DNA of 64,000 bases, taken from contig NC_052393.1 in assembly GCF_009389715.1 (NCBI RefSeq), positions 4,030,001-4,094,000 on the forward strand, given 5' to 3'. Position 1 is the first letter of the stretch. The number at the start of each line of letters is the position of its first letter. This document shows positions 44,547 through 57,298 of this stretch, piece after piece. A model generated the notes under the pieces. It saw only the letters and a list, made by a program, of their open reading frames with translations. It did no database searches and was not told the origin of the DNA. The stretch comes from Phoenix dactylifera (Eukaryota > Streptophyta > Magnoliopsida > Arecales > Arecaceae). The position numbers and the translations under genes were made by a program.

Positions 44547-47500
44547 AGTCCAGTTCAGGTAATGCTTGAAAACCATCTTCTATAATTTGAATTTATTTTA
44601 CAGTCTTGGTTAATTATCTGATTAGATGTGAGTTGGCATTGTGTGGCTTCCTGAAACTATTTTCTGGAAAAAGAAAATAACAATGATTCAGAACTAAAAT
44701 TGTAGTTTGATGATATTGCAGTTTATGGCTTATGCTCTGCCAATTATGCAATCATTCCTACAGCACAGTTTTGCACTTAAACTGCTGAGCTGAAATATTT
44801 GATCTGCTGTACTTTTCCTCGCACGGTTGGATCTTCTATCCAAGCTAGAGAGACGAGTTTGATAGCGAAGTTCCATCGTTGAGTGAAAAATGGGAAATTT
44901 CATGGAAAATTGCAATCCCTGGAGCATAAATGTTGTTAAACAAGCAGCTTAGTGCTGGTACATTGATAATCTCATATGCCTTGATAGAAATTTTGACTTG
45001 GCATGACGATACAATGCACACTTGCTTTCTGCAATCTCCTATGTAGAACAATGATTCGCTTAATGTGATTGTCCTCTCATGACACTTTTGATTCTTATCT
45101 ATATGGGACAGAAGTTTCAATATTTCAATTTTTATCTTTTTTTTTTATTATTCTTGAAAGGTGATGTAGGACTCACTAAAATTTTAGTTGAGTGATGTTT
45201 CAGTAAATCATGCTTTATGAACCTAGGCATGTGATAGGTGCGTTTGAAGTCCTTAATTTTTTTGCTTTGCAGTTCGTTTTATCCTTTTCAGTTTGAATCT
45301 CCTTTGAAATCATGCGATGACAATGCTTTATAAGTAAAAAAGTTTAATTAGGTTTAGGAATTAGATTGATGTGCCAATTGCCTTTTTGTGTTCATAATGA
45401 TTTCCACGAGCCATTGCTTTGTAGGTTGATTCATCCTTATTAACTAGCTTGTGGCTCAATAATTTATATTACACCAGTCTTCACTCTTCAAACATTTTTT
45501 GCTTTAACAATTAATTACATTTTAGTCATGTATGTTAAAGTTTTTACCCCACTTAGTCTACATCATTTGTTATCAAAGCTCAAAAGCAATATAAGAGGAG
45601 CCATTTCATACAGACCAACAATTTTCTAGTTGAGATCATAATTTGCTAAGTTGGGCTGCTTAAAAGGCTATTTGGTGCGTATGATGCCTATTTAATGGAT
45701 GAATTAGCAATGAAAACCATGCTTTGTCTATAGACCCTAATACCCTAATATAGGCTAATCTTGTAGAAGTTTCTTAGTTATAATAATGCAAACTTCTAAG
45801 TATTCAGACCCACAAAAAAAAGGAAGAAAAATAGAACTGAGAATGTAAGGGCATGTGAAACCATGAAAGAGCAGGGTACAGAAAAAGGTATAAAAAGATT
45901 GTTGGCACATAGTGTGATGATCCGTGCGGGCGTGTGTTTAGTCTCATATCAGTTATTCGCTGGATAGATCTTAGGTACTTATACCGAATTAAAGAACCCA
46001 AATAATACCTTCCAGCTAGCCATTTTGGGTGAGATCTTTGGTTGTTACAAATCGTATCAGAGCGGACTTGGCCCATAATATATGTGGACTGGAGGACACT
46101 GCAACATGGATCCATTGAGCTGACTAAGGGCTGATCATTTGTGATTAGATTTGAATGAATTTGAACTCTTAACCCGACGAGGACGTCAGACTTAAACGGG
46201 GGGAGTATGTGAGGACCTGTGCGGGTGTGTGTTTAATCCCACATCGGTTATTCGCTTAGTAGATCTTGAGTACTTATACAAGATCAAAGAATCCAAATAA
46301 TACCTTCCGGCTAGCCATTTTGGGTGAGATCTTGGGTTGTTACACATAGGATGATGATTGATAGATATTCTCATTGAAGACAGAGGCTTGGAGTTGTGTC
46401 TTAAGGTTAGGAAAGAGGATTGAGAAGAATTGGATAATCTTTCTACAAAAGTTTTGAGAAGATTGGGTGGGATTTCAATGACAACAAATAGCTAAATGGG
46501 TAAAATGATATACAAATCTGGCCTCGAATAAATATGGCATGATGGTACTGCACATACGTTTTCCACTTAATGCTTTCTCTCCTCGTCAATGACTACCCTG
46601 ACATGGTCTATTAACAAATGCCTTGATATAATGATTTCTAGATTTCAGAAACTAAAAAAGAACATGGGTTTGAAGTCTCCAGTGATCCATATAGTTTAGC
46701 TTTTAATGAGTCTCTGTTTCAATTATGAAAGTATGCATGCTCACTAATTAGCTCTAAGGGAGAGAATCTGAAGTTTAGGATCTTTCATTGGACTTCAAAA
46801 ATGTTGGTCGAGTAGAGACTTTGTTAAGAAAATATTCAAATGAACGCTCTTGAAATTTGAATATTCTGTAGGATGTTTTTTGAGGAAATAATTTGTTGGA
46901 TGAGTTTTTTAGAAAAAGTTTGAACCAAGCTGCTAATATCCTGCATCAAGCTTGGGGCACGCCCTTAATAGCTGGAAATTTCTATCCAAGCTACCAAACC
47001 CTTAAGTATCTTAAGCTGTAATTAACCACATGGTTGATTACCAGATCTGAAAGCATATTTTGTACAGAATTTATCCATAGATCACTAGAAAAGAAATATT
47101 ATATTCAATGAAAGAAAGAAAAGCTAAAGAAAAAGAGATAGTCAGATTGTATGGTGGAAATTATAGGACATTATATAACTATCTCATGATACTATGATAT
47201 AGAGGGATAGATAGGTAACTATTATAATTAATCTAATCCAAAAGGCAATGATGTCCTCAGAGATGTGCAAAGGTCACTTCTGAAAAGACAACTTTGGAAT
47301 GGGGAAACCTAATTATTATGTCACATGTTTAGTAATTTCAAAATGATAGTTCTGGGGAGAGAAATTTTTCACCCGGTGAAGACAACATCCATATCCAACA
47401 TACTTTGATTCCATGAAAATCCAACTTCAGCATGATAGGAATAAAATCATCTGAAAACCACCAACCCTATGCTCATCTCTTCAAATCTTATTTCTCAATT

Positions 47501-48960
47501 CACATATTTTTTTTCACTTCCAAACTTGTGATTTGCACTTCTTCATGCTAGCAAAAAAAAAAAAAAAAAACTCGGCAAAGGTAGGAGAAAAAAAAGGAAA
47601 AACCAATCCCACTCGATGAGTTATTCTATTTTGGAAATATGTATGCATATATAAACATGTGGTGACCCATAGTGGCTTGTATAGTATGTACAACTGCGCT
47701 ATGCTATAGTATTGGCTAGATCTCTAACTATGAGATGTACGCAATTGTGTATGTGTCAGGTGTTTATTGTCCAAGAAGTAAATACTGTGCAATACTAAGA
47801 GCAATCTAGGAATTAAATGTTAAGTAGCGAAGAATATAATTTCTCCTCTTTACTTTGCTAGGTTATAAAAGTAAATTTTCATATGTGATATTTCAGAACA
47901 AGTCATGATTAGCACCAAGTTGGATGACAGAACCTTCTAACATGACAATTTTACTTGGCTGGGAATTTTTTTTTCTTGTTGACTTTTGACCACCGGTGCT
48001 TCTTTGTCAGTCTCATTAATGGTTATGATTCGATAGTTGACATTTGGAACTTTCTTTGTTAGTGATTGATCTTTCATATCTGTGATCCACAACTTGCTCA
48101 ATTCTTCTGCTCCTCTGGTTTTACCATGTCCTTTGTGTAGTGTATATACGGAGAAAATTATGTTGATGCTGCACTATTTTCTTGTTATTTTATCCTTTCT
48201 GCAAGACATCCACGCTTTAGTCAGATAAAGGTGATCCTACTTATTAAAGAAAGGCAAGAAAGTGTTGCAATGCATTTTTGCTGGTTGATATTACCAAATC
48301 AAGGATGAAGCAAGTGTGTTGGAGACACGGAATATTCAGATTATCCTATCATTTTGTTAAAAATTCATTTTGGAGCAACTCCAACTTGATGTATCAAACA
48401 TCTGAGACTCTGAGGCTTATCTGACCATCAAGTTTAGTTTGATTTCTTGAGTCTTTTCCGTGCATCATCTCCATAATCGAAGTTTAGTTTGATTTCTTAA
48501 GTCTTTGCTGTGCATGATTGCCATAATCACTTCCTATATTCTGTGATGAAATATCTTAAACATTCATTACAGAAACCCTTCCAATCTATTAAAGTCCCTG
48601 TTTTTCTCATTTAGTTGTTTTCCACAGATACATTCTAGACTCTTTGGTATATCTTCTTCATTAGTTTTTTCAAGGAGATGCCGTGTGTAGTTTGTAACAA
48701 ATTATTTTTCTATTACCTTCCACATCTGATGTATGTCTCTGGTTCGTTTTCTCCCTTTGATTGATAATGAATGGCTGAGCTTTGCAGGACCTGCAAAAGC
48801 TTGGACCTAGGTGCAGCAGACAAGTCAAACTTGAATCTAGGAAGTGGCAACCTTTGCTGAAGCAGCACAGATGCATATATTTGTTGCAGTTCTAGAATGT
48901 ATTTTTTTTTCACTTTTTCTCTAGTTCTTTTACTAGTTGAGAAACTCCTCTCACTGAATG
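44547..48960. other. Long region downstream of F-box D
   Basis: Collinear with 24612-28790. A donor-like CAGGTAATG follows the stop and an acceptor-like TTTGCAG|GACCTGC lies near 48782-48795. Apart from the TRIM at 45913-46344 I see no gene. Confidence 0.45.
45913..46344 (+). mobile_element. Complete TRIM retrotransposon (432 bp)
   Basis: Two 137-bp LTRs (45913-46049 and 46208-46344), each starting TGTGA and ending GGTTGTTACA. Next to the first is TCGTATCAGAGC (46052-46063), one base from the initiator tRNA-Met primer site TGGTATCAGAGC. Next to the second is the purine tract AAACGGGGGGAGTA (about 46194-46207). The 5-bp target duplication CATAG is perfect (45908-45912 and 46345-46349). The roughly 158-bp interior codes for nothing. 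It is a non-autonomous miniature; its partner is unknown. Confidence 0.92.
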
Positions 48961-51850
48961 ATACCATTTAAAGTGGAATTGTGGAAGTTGATCTAACCTT
49001 TTCTGTGGATGCCGACTATCTAGTAGTGATTACCTATGGCATCTCATATGTTGGGTTTTTAAACTTGATGTGACATGGGAGATTAGAGGTAGAATACATG
49101 GGTGCTCTTCCTTAGTCCACTGCATTATAGATGTTTTTTCATCTCCTTTTTAGCATTAGTTGATCTTTATAATATTAGTATCACATCCTACCAAGATTGC
49201 CTTGTTGTTATTACTCAGATGAAGGGGCAGCACCAGCAGTGGCACCGGTATTCAAGCTCATTGGGGTTAAGTCTTGATTTCTTGCCACGAGGATAATTTA
49301 ATTGGTGGTTTTGGGAAGCATCCAACAAAGTTTGTGGTTATATCGGTTCAGGAATTTATGGCATGAGGCTGCAGCTTTGCTGTTTTCTTGTCCATGATTA
49401 ATCAATCCTCTTGTTATTATCTTTTTTTTAAAAAAAAAAAAATTGATGGAAAACTTCTAGTTGTCATCGTTGTTATCCTTCCACTTAATTGTCAGATTAG
49501 GAGCATCATCTAAGGAGAGGAATTTTAACTTAGGGCCATGGTCATAGCTGACCAAAAGGTGAAGAGATGGCTATGATTGTTATTTGCTGCCTATCCAAAG
49601 ATGATGGTTAATAATATGATTCTTGTTCTTTAAAAATAATTAGTTCCGGGTGTTATCTGCCGGTGATATTGTATTCTGGATGGTGGCATACACTGTTTCT
49701 CCAAGTTGTGAGGTTCTTATCTGACTCCAATTTCTGGGTTATAGCTTTTTTGTGCTTTTGTGAATGATCAAGCATGTTCTAGCAATAGTTGTCAATCTAC
49801 TTGATTTTCAGACACAAGAATGGAAATATTTGTATTGGGATGTGATCATAACTGACATAAAAAGGCTAGGTGATTCCATAGAATTGTCGATTCTTGTTGT
49901 AGAATTCCAATGTTAGCTGCTGGGTGAGCAGGGCACCTGTCGCCTGATGACATCTTGCTATCTGTCCGATTTTGTGACGAAATTGTCATGGGAATCAGGT
50001 CGTCAATGGGCTTGATTTGTCTGTAGTGACGCATGGCATACTGGCTTTTATTTGCGAATGTGTTGTTCATCGTGATCTAGGCTATCAAATGGATTTGATT
50101 ATCAGTTGAGATATAATTGCACATCAATTTAAAGGCGAAGATATTCTCATAGGTTGCATGGCTGATGATTGTAAGACCGGACTTTGATAGTTTTTTCTCC
50201 TAAATATGGTACATTCATATGCTGTTCATACACTACTATTAGCTGTGAAGAATACTTCAGTATACGATTTATATGTATTATATCATTTCCTAAACTTGTC
50301 ATCATTCTAAGTTGCTCTATACTGTCATTGTTGTAAAAAGAGGAGAGAGGTGGGGATTGCTTCAGCCTTCAAGGCCATGGAAAGCCCAAGGAAAGCTGTT
50401 TGATGAGTTTGGCATTGGAGGGAATGATGGACCCACAGTGTGTGGGCAAATTACTCACATCCAACAGCAGGCACAAAAGGCTTGCACCTAAATTGGGCCT
50501 TGCTTTTAATTCACACGCGGTGGCATCTTAAATGGAGATTGTTTTTTTCATCTCGCATGTTTACAATGTGCAAGTTTAGCATGTTCGTGGTTATCAAAAT
50601 CTTTCTATAACGTAAATACTAGTGCCAATATAATTAAAACCTATTATTTTGGGTTGCTTAAGATACGGGGGGATTTTTTTTTTTTTTTTTTTGTTAATGT
50701 TAAGAAACTGGGACAGAAAAAAGCCTAGCAAAAAATCAAGTTAGTGACTTCACCAACTTCTGAGCACTCTCATGATGATCCCAATTAATTAGTTGAAAAG
50801 TCAAAGCATTGAAGCGTGTTGTTTGGATCTACCGCCAGACCATCGGACCTGCAGGCTCGGAAACTAGACAGACTAGTGAATAGTGGGATTGGGACTCCAA
50901 AGTCCAAACCACCATTCAGCGGTAGAAGGGGACGCGGCCATTACAGCATGAGATGGAATCACTCGCAGCACGCGCGAGGAAGTCTTCCATGTACGTCGCG
51001 CCCACGCCCACCACCATCCCTCAAACAGCAGGTTGTTCAGGCTCTCTTTCCCCATCCTCTGTCAAATTGCCCACCTACACATGGTCTTCTCCTTGATTCC
51101 TCTTCTTAATCAAATAAGTGCTGCCCCAAAAACACGGCCAGAGAACCCTTAGGCTCAGAGGTGAGCTTCGTCTGTCAGCAAAGATTACGAGTGGAACATT
51201 TAACAGTATCTTTTGAACTCACAGCACCACAACTTGTTACAAATCACTCGGAACATTGAAAAAGAAAATGAAACAGAAGCAGCTATCGATCAAAAGTTAT
51301 AATTTCTTACTTTTTACAAAAAGAAAGCCTTGGGCTTTTTTGTTTTCCTAGTTATTGAGCCCGATAACTGAGACCGTACACCAAAGAAGCTATTTCCTAC
51401 CATGAATGGAACACATGGTTGCTTACCTTTGGGCCACTTTTGCCGTCCGCTTCTGAAGAGCATTGCCTCAAAAAAAAAAAAAACAAAACAAAACAAAAAA
51501 GAGAATAAAACCGGCTAGAAAAGGAAGCTGAGATCGATGTCTGATAATGTTCAAAAGTGCCTAGGCGTGTAAAATGCTCAAGAGGGAGAGGGGAAACCCT
51601 ATTTCGTGAAAACTATTATATATTCCACTCCTTATTACCTAAGATAAAGTTTTCATTCATTTGTTTTAAAATTTTGAATAATTTAGTTCCTGCTAATTTG
51701 GATGTTGGATGGTTTCTCATAGCTGAAGTTTGAAATTAATCTTGGAGCTGATTGTGTTGGAAATTAAACACGAGAAAACCACTACTTACAGCTTGGGTGG
51801 TTTATTTTATTTGGAATTATGGAGATTCATTGAGAAATAATGTTTATTAT
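48961..51850. other. Gene-poor region right of the F-box array
   Basis: Single-copy-looking AT-rich sequence with homopolymer runs at about 49428-49442 and 50672-50692. Short open frames have no recognisable domain. I see nothing that can be annotated with confidence. Confidence 0.4.
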
Positions 51851-51859
51851 TTTTATTTT

Positions 51860-52150
51860 TTTTGGCTAAAGTGGGCATTTCATCATGTTCAAGTATGAAT
51901 ACACCTAATAAAGTCAAAAAACAATAAATCTCGAAGTGATCTGGACAATCTTACTCTCGACCCACAGGGTATTTCTGGAGCGACAGGCCACATAAAAAGC
52001 CATCGAGTCTGGAGCCCCGTTAGCCTCTCTAAACATATGCCTGGCTTAAAAGGTTACATCATCATTCATCATAGCCTAAATATTCTGAAGCAGGAGGTGT
52101 CTTCCTCCACCGCCACTTGAGCCACCCTGAATCTAGCTGATCACGGTAAA
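51860..52150 (-). pseudogene. LINE RNase H-like fragment
   Basis: The minus strand encodes ARHMFREANGAPDSMAFYVA with stops around it. This resembles the RNase H-like end of plant LINE polyproteins (H-x-Y/F-R-E-x-N-x-A-A-D-x-x-A). It is related to the fragment at 53440-53645. Heavily decayed. Confidence 0.5.
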
Positions 52151-52159
52151 TAGATCACC

Positions 52160-53430
52160 CTTATTGAGAAATAATGTTTATCTTCGGCCTTATTTTTCAT
52201 ATGGTAGTACTGTTTGGAGGGAACGTTCAAACCTCCACCAGCATTATAAGGTGTTCGACCCGTAAATGCTATTCCAAATTCAAATGACATAGGTTCTTTG
52301 AATTGTTCCTTCTTCAAACCTTACTGGTGAATACAAGGGCTTGACCACATAACTTGTGCACTATATATCTCGTAATTTTCCCAATGCAGTGCCTGAGTGG
52401 TACTTGAGGATATATTAAACATACTAGGTATATATCCAACAAGCACAAAAAATAAATAATAAATAAATAAAAGGAACTTATTATAGTGTAAATGAACCTT
52501 AGCTTTGTAAAATGGATTGAAAGTCGAATCAGGCTGAGGTCTTCATGCATTTTCCCTGAGGACTTCAACTTTATGTAACCCACGGGTTATTGGAGAAGCA
52601 TGTGAGCTTTTGACATGGGTGGGATCTCTTGGGGAGGTTGGGGAGAGGTCATGGATTATGAGGACAGCCCATGTGTAGTGGTGGAAATACCAAGTCTCCA
52701 TCCGAGAAGTGATAATAGCAACAAAAAGAGCGACCAACCTCCTCCCTAACCCCACTTCCAACTAAGCTTCCACCATAAGGATGTAGAAGTGGAAGGTAAC
52801 CAAAGCTCACAACCACAACTTTTTCCCTACCCTTCCCTTTCACCACCTTCTGATCTATTGCTTCCGGAAGCTCGCTCTCCTGCACATTAAAGTGCTCGTG
52901 GATCATTTTTTTCCCCTTTTATTAGTTTTAGCAATATGTAAGCATGCACCTTTTTATGACACACACACAGTGGCTTGATAAGTCTCTAAAGCAGTGTCGG
53001 TAAATATGCATGGTTCGGTGGATGATTACTTGGCATGAGTCCTCCACGCCATGGATGGTTGTATGGTCTCAATCATGCGTGGCCAATTATGAGGGGCCGG
53101 TTTTGGCTATCTTTCTTGGGTAGCACCTAACCTCTGGTCCAGGGTTAGGCAACTACCCTAGAAGGCAATGGACCCGCGCCATGATTGCACAGGTGGGATA
53201 CCAACTAGATTCTTGGGTTGGACGACGGACGGGCTTAAACTGCCGTCGCCCGGCCCTCTTAATGCTTGAGGATTGGACATCAGATCTCATGCTTTTGCTT
53301 CCGAGGTCTTATAACGTTTGTGACGGAAATAAACTTGCATTTACTACTTCATGTTCAGATTTTATTTTATTTTTTTCTAGAGCGGATGACTCATATACAT
53401 CTAGTAAATAATAAATCTCGGATTACTCTA
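52160..53430. other. Intergenic region between the LINE fragments
   Basis: No gene recognised. Part of it could belong to the same LINE remnants, but no reverse-transcriptase motif was seen. Confidence 0.3.
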
Positions 53431-53439
53431 GGCAGCACT

Positions 53440-53645
53440 TTTTTTTTCCACGCATAAGGCTTCCGGCATGATTAGCCATGTACAAAGCCATCCAATTTGC
53501 AGCTCTGTCAGCCATTCTGTAGATATGTTTGGCCTGAAAGACAATATCGCCACTCACCATGATCCGAATATTTTAGAGCAGGAGGTGATACTCTCCGCGC
53601 CACTAATACCTCTTGGACCAGCCGATCAAGAAGGATCTCTCTATA
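53440..53645 (-). pseudogene. LINE RNase H-like fragment, second copy
   Basis: The minus strand encodes IRIMVSGDIVFQAKHIYRMA followed by DRAANWMALYMANHAG, the RNase H-like C-terminal motif of plant LINEs, with stops on both sides. It is about half conserved with the fragment at 51860-52150. Confidence 0.5.
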
Positions 53646-53735
53646 CAACCAAGTTCCATATGACACAGCTCTGTACAACTTTTTGAGATAGAATTCATCA
53701 AAAAATACATCATTCAAAAAATCAGCTTTGGCAAC

Positions 53736-53769
53736 TCACTCACTCACTCTCTCTCTCTCTCTCTCTCTC
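53736..53769. repeat. Microsatellite (ACTC)n/(CT)n
   Basis: About 34 bp of ACTC repeats passing into CT repeats, ending CTCTCATGCG. Confidence 0.9.
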
Positions 53770-54312
53770 ATGCGTTAAGGCTTAGTGCTTGAGCTCAATT
53801 TAATTACCTAATTATGGAAGGTGCATGAGAAAAGAGCATGAATTTTTCATTTTTTTTGCTCTCTTTCATTTGCAAACTAGCAGGTCTACTGTAAGCACAC
53901 AGATTAAAATAGAGATATAGATTAGGAAGATCTAAAATCTCACGTCCAACACGTAATTCCCTTATTTTTGACAAACTAACCTAACACGTTTTTACCGGCA
54001 CATAATTAGGCCTGGTCACCCCGAAAGATGGAAAAAGTACGTCATTGGATGGATGTTTGAAAGGTGGCTGAACGAAGCATTTATGAAATCACGAGCTGAA
54101 ATTCCGTTCTATGCCAACTATTGTAATACAATTCCTATGTATTATGACCTCTTCTGCTATCTATATTCCCTTGCAGATAATTTTGCATTGTAGAACAGAG
54201 GCTTTTGCTCAAAAGCACTTCTAGACCCGTCATATTCAATAAAAGGTGATTTGATCCAAAATATCTCATCCAATTATTAAAAAAAATCTGTTATATCTAC
54301 CAACATTTTTTT
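53770..54312. other. Intergenic region
   Basis: AT-rich, no gene or element recognised. Confidence 0.4.
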
Positions 54313-54432
54313 TGTGAAAATCTATGTATTTAGTCTCACATCAGCTATATGCTGGATACTTATACGGATCCAAGATATCCAAATAGTATTTTCCAACTAC
54401 CATTTTTTAGATGACATTCTAAACTATTATAA
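54313..54432 (+). mobile_element. Diverged TRIM-family LTR
   Basis: It follows the order of the family LTR (TGTGA, TTTAGTCTCACATC, CTGGATACTTATACGG, CCAAATAGTATTTTCC, AACTATTATA), followed by AAATAGTATTAAAGT in place of the primer site and GACTTGGCCTATAG, like the interior of the complete copy. Confidence 0.55.
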
Positions 54433-54991
54433 ATAGTATTAAAGTAGACTTGGCCTATAGCTCATATGGACTAGAGATATTATAATATTGGAGGATTGAG
54501 CAAGTTTTCAGCTAGGTGAGGTTCTGGATTGTCACGCTTCCTCTCGTATGCATGTCTGCAGCCATGCAATTTTCAGCTAACCTGTACATACAAACGCCTC
54601 GGTATTTCCAAATCGACGAATTATGCATAAACTATGATAATTAGGTATGATGAGAAGCTTAATATGTTAGACAACAGGCCGGCCTTAATCAGGTCGATGT
54701 CATCCCATAGTTTAATGCCCACTTTAGTTCACACCTACTGAGGTCACATGCCGCTATGTTTTCCAATATATTTTTTTTTTGTTTGCCTTTGGTTTGACAC
54801 ACGGCTATGGTTGTGCCTTTTGAAACTGGTTAAGCAACATACCATATGTGGCATGATAGTGATGGCATGGAAAGGGAAAGGGCGAGGCCTCCAATCCACT
54901 CCCTCCCGTAACCTTTTTTTCTCACCAACTCGCTCGTGGAAGACCAAAAAGCCCCGCGCCCCTCCTCCTCCTTCTCTCCAAGTCAAACGCC

Positions 54992-54998
54992 TATAAAT
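54992..54998 (+). promoter_or_regulatory. TATA box of the MYB gene
   Basis: TATAAAT in CGCCTATAAATCCCC, about 80 bp before the start codon, in a CT-rich stretch. Spacing fits a plant core promoter with a short 5' UTR. Confidence 0.6.
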
Positions 54999-55074
54999 CC
55001 CCACTTCTCTCCACCCAAGAGGTCACTAATAGCCCAAGAGGAGGAAACGCTTGAGACAGGAGGAGCATAAGCCC

Positions 55075-56272
55075 ATGGGAAGGTCTCCATGCTGCGAGAA
55101 AGCTCATACCAACAAGGGAGCTTGGACCAAGGAGGAAGACGACCGTCTCATCGCCTACATCCGGGCCCATGGCGAGGGATGCTGGCGATCGCTCCCCAAG
55201 GCTGCCGGCTTGCTCCGTTGCGGCAAGAGCTGCCGCCTCCGCTGGATAAACTACCTGCGCCCCGATCTCAAGCGTGGTAACTTCACCGAGGAAGAGGACG
55301 ACCTCATCATCAAGCTCCACAGCCTTCTCGGCAACAAGTAAGCAATCCTATATTAGTATTCAGACAGGAACACTCGCTGCTAAGGAGTTCCTTTGGTGGT
55401 GGTGCAATTACTAGCTTGAAGCTCTATATATAATTCCTTTGCTAATGTTTATATTTGTTCTACGACCTTCCCCAGTGGCTGTTTGGGGTTGCATGCTTTT
55501 GGATCTCGGAAATTAAATATCTCAGATGTCTTGTTGTTCTGGTTTTCGTGTTCCTTGACCTCCATCAATGCATTAGCAAGGGTGCACCAAACCTCAACGC
55601 CATCCCAACGCAGTTAGATTACTCTTTTTCAGAAAAAAATATTACAATCATATTATTGTACTTTTTCCTTGATGCAAAAGATAGACCAAGCCAACGACCA
55701 GCAATCATATTATTATAACAATTCAAGAATTCGATAGACTTAATCTATATATGTATATGTGTATATATTAGCATTAGGTGTGATGAAGACTAACAAATTT
55801 TATAAATCTCAACAGATGGTCTCTCATAGCGGGGAGGTTGCCAGGGAGGACCGATAACGAGATAAAGAACTACTGGAACACGCATATCAGAAGGAAGCTG
55901 TTGAGTCGGGGAATCGACCCTGCCACCCACGGTCCGGTCCATGCACCTCTTTCGGACTTCACCATCACTTTTGCTAAGGCGGAGAAGAAGGATGTGCGAA
56001 TTCTTCGCCGCGACGAAGGGAAGACTGGCAGCAGCTGCAGCAGGGAAGAAGAGTCAGCATCATGGCGGCAATACAGATGCCCGGATCTAAATTTAGAGCT
56101 GTCTATAAGCCCTCCCTTCCAACAACCGGCGCAGCCCATCAAGGGAGAGAGGAGACTCTGTTTCGCCTGCAGCTTGGGTCTCCACAACCACAAGAGCCAG
56201 GAGTGCAAGTGTAATGGCTTTCTTGGCCTTAGTGCTGGAGCGTTAGACTATAGAGCAGTTGACATGAAATGA
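55075..56272 (+). CDS. R2R3-MYB transcription factor, subgroup 4 repressor (MYB4-like)
   Basis: Two exons, 55075-55337 and 55816-56272, with intron 55338-55815 (GTAAGC...CAACAG) splitting the Lys codon before TGGTCTCTC. The joined frame gives 239 residues. R2 starts [18 protein letters not shown]3 includes [21 protein letters not shown]3 has the D-L-x2-K-x3-L-x6-L-x3-R pattern that binds bHLH partners. The C-terminus carries all subgroup motifs: C1 [11 protein letters not shown], the EAR repression motif [12 protein letters not shown], a Cys-rich finger-like [18 protein letters not shown], and [17 protein letters not shown]. Proteins of this type repress phenylpropanoid/lignin and flavonoid genes from the nucleus; the targets here are inferred. 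The Met at 55075 is chosen because MGRSPCC is the family start; an in-frame Met lies 8 codons upstream. No disabling change is seen. Confidence 0.95.
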
Positions 56273-57298
56273 AATGCTCGTCAGTGTCTTCATCTTGTGG
56301 CGATGATGAAGCAACTACGAAAAAAAAAGGAGGGGGCGGATTATATGATCGATCCTATTTTTCTCTTCTTTTTGTACAATTGTTGGAACATAATACTGTA
56401 CTTCTATTTGTTTAGCTATGATTTTTTTGGTAAAAGAAAGGCATGCATGGATTTCTCTCATGAGATGCTCCCTTGTTTCATATTTTTTGTTGTTAGATTT
56501 CATAAATATGTTTTCTTGTTTATGATCTAATATTTAATAAGAGAAGATGACGGGAAAAAAGCCTGGGCATCCTTTTGCTCTTTCTGAAGTCTTTTTTGGT
56601 GGGCAGTCTGTGGCCAAGCTATATATCTCATTCAATTCATGTCGGATTGTGGATTAGAAGGTGAGGAGAAGCAAGCCTCTGGTTTGGAGGTTAGGTAATC
56701 AGTCTCAATAAAGGATGAGACAAATATCTGAACAGGCGATGCCATCAATGGCACCATCTTTGGCACAAAATGACTACGTTACCCCACCCCAACCACAAGA
56801 ATCGATCATGGGGCACTCCATTAAATCAAATCCCGTTCGTGCTCGATGCATCTCCCTTCGTCCGCTGTTGTGTAAAAAGCTGAATTCAATGATTTCATCT
56901 TGATGGCAATCTATCAATGGATCCTTATGAGGACTTGGTCTAAAGGTTTAATTCAACTAAATAAGCTTACCAATATCATGTTCCACACATAGCCCTTCAT
57001 CCGGTGCTGCGTCAATGCTTAATGAAGACTCGTCCTCTGCCAGAAGCGACGGGACTCTCAGGAGAACTGCTCCCACGTCAAGTGGCTCAGCAACGTATCA
57101 GAATATCTTGTTCTCTACTTTAGTGGTTGAATAATATCATCCATGTTGAACCCTGAAAAAGAATTCAGAGATTTGATTTGATTAACTAATAATATGACCG
57201 GATCTTAAACACATGTGTTACTTAAGTAATTAGCATGAGTTATGGAGATTGGTGGGCTGATCATAGGTTTGATTACAGTTTATTGAGGATAACATTAA
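56273..57298. other. MYB 3' region and intergenic DNA
   Basis: AT-rich 3' UTR-like sequence without a clear second gene. TAA at 57296-57298 is the left target duplication of the MITE. Confidence 0.4.

Larger units (their letters stand above)
41686..48960 (+). repeat. Tandem segmental duplication, unit D (3'-truncated)
   Basis: Starts at a cut TRIM LTR and includes an extra broken F-box 5' end, then the F-box copy D. It continues collinear with unit C until CTCACTGAATGA at about 48960, where homology stops just before the Transposase_28 gene of the other units. This is the right end of the array. Confidence 0.8.

Noticed and set aside
45913-46344. Assignment of the TRIM to the 5S-RNA-bearing Cassandra family
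   Set aside because: The LTR lacks the 5S A-box/C-box sequences expected for Cassandra, so only the general TRIM class is supported.
50816-51109. 97-codon Pro/Arg/Ser-rich frame
   Set aside because: No domain, no conservation evidence and no gene context; it looks like chance coding in a GC-richer patch.
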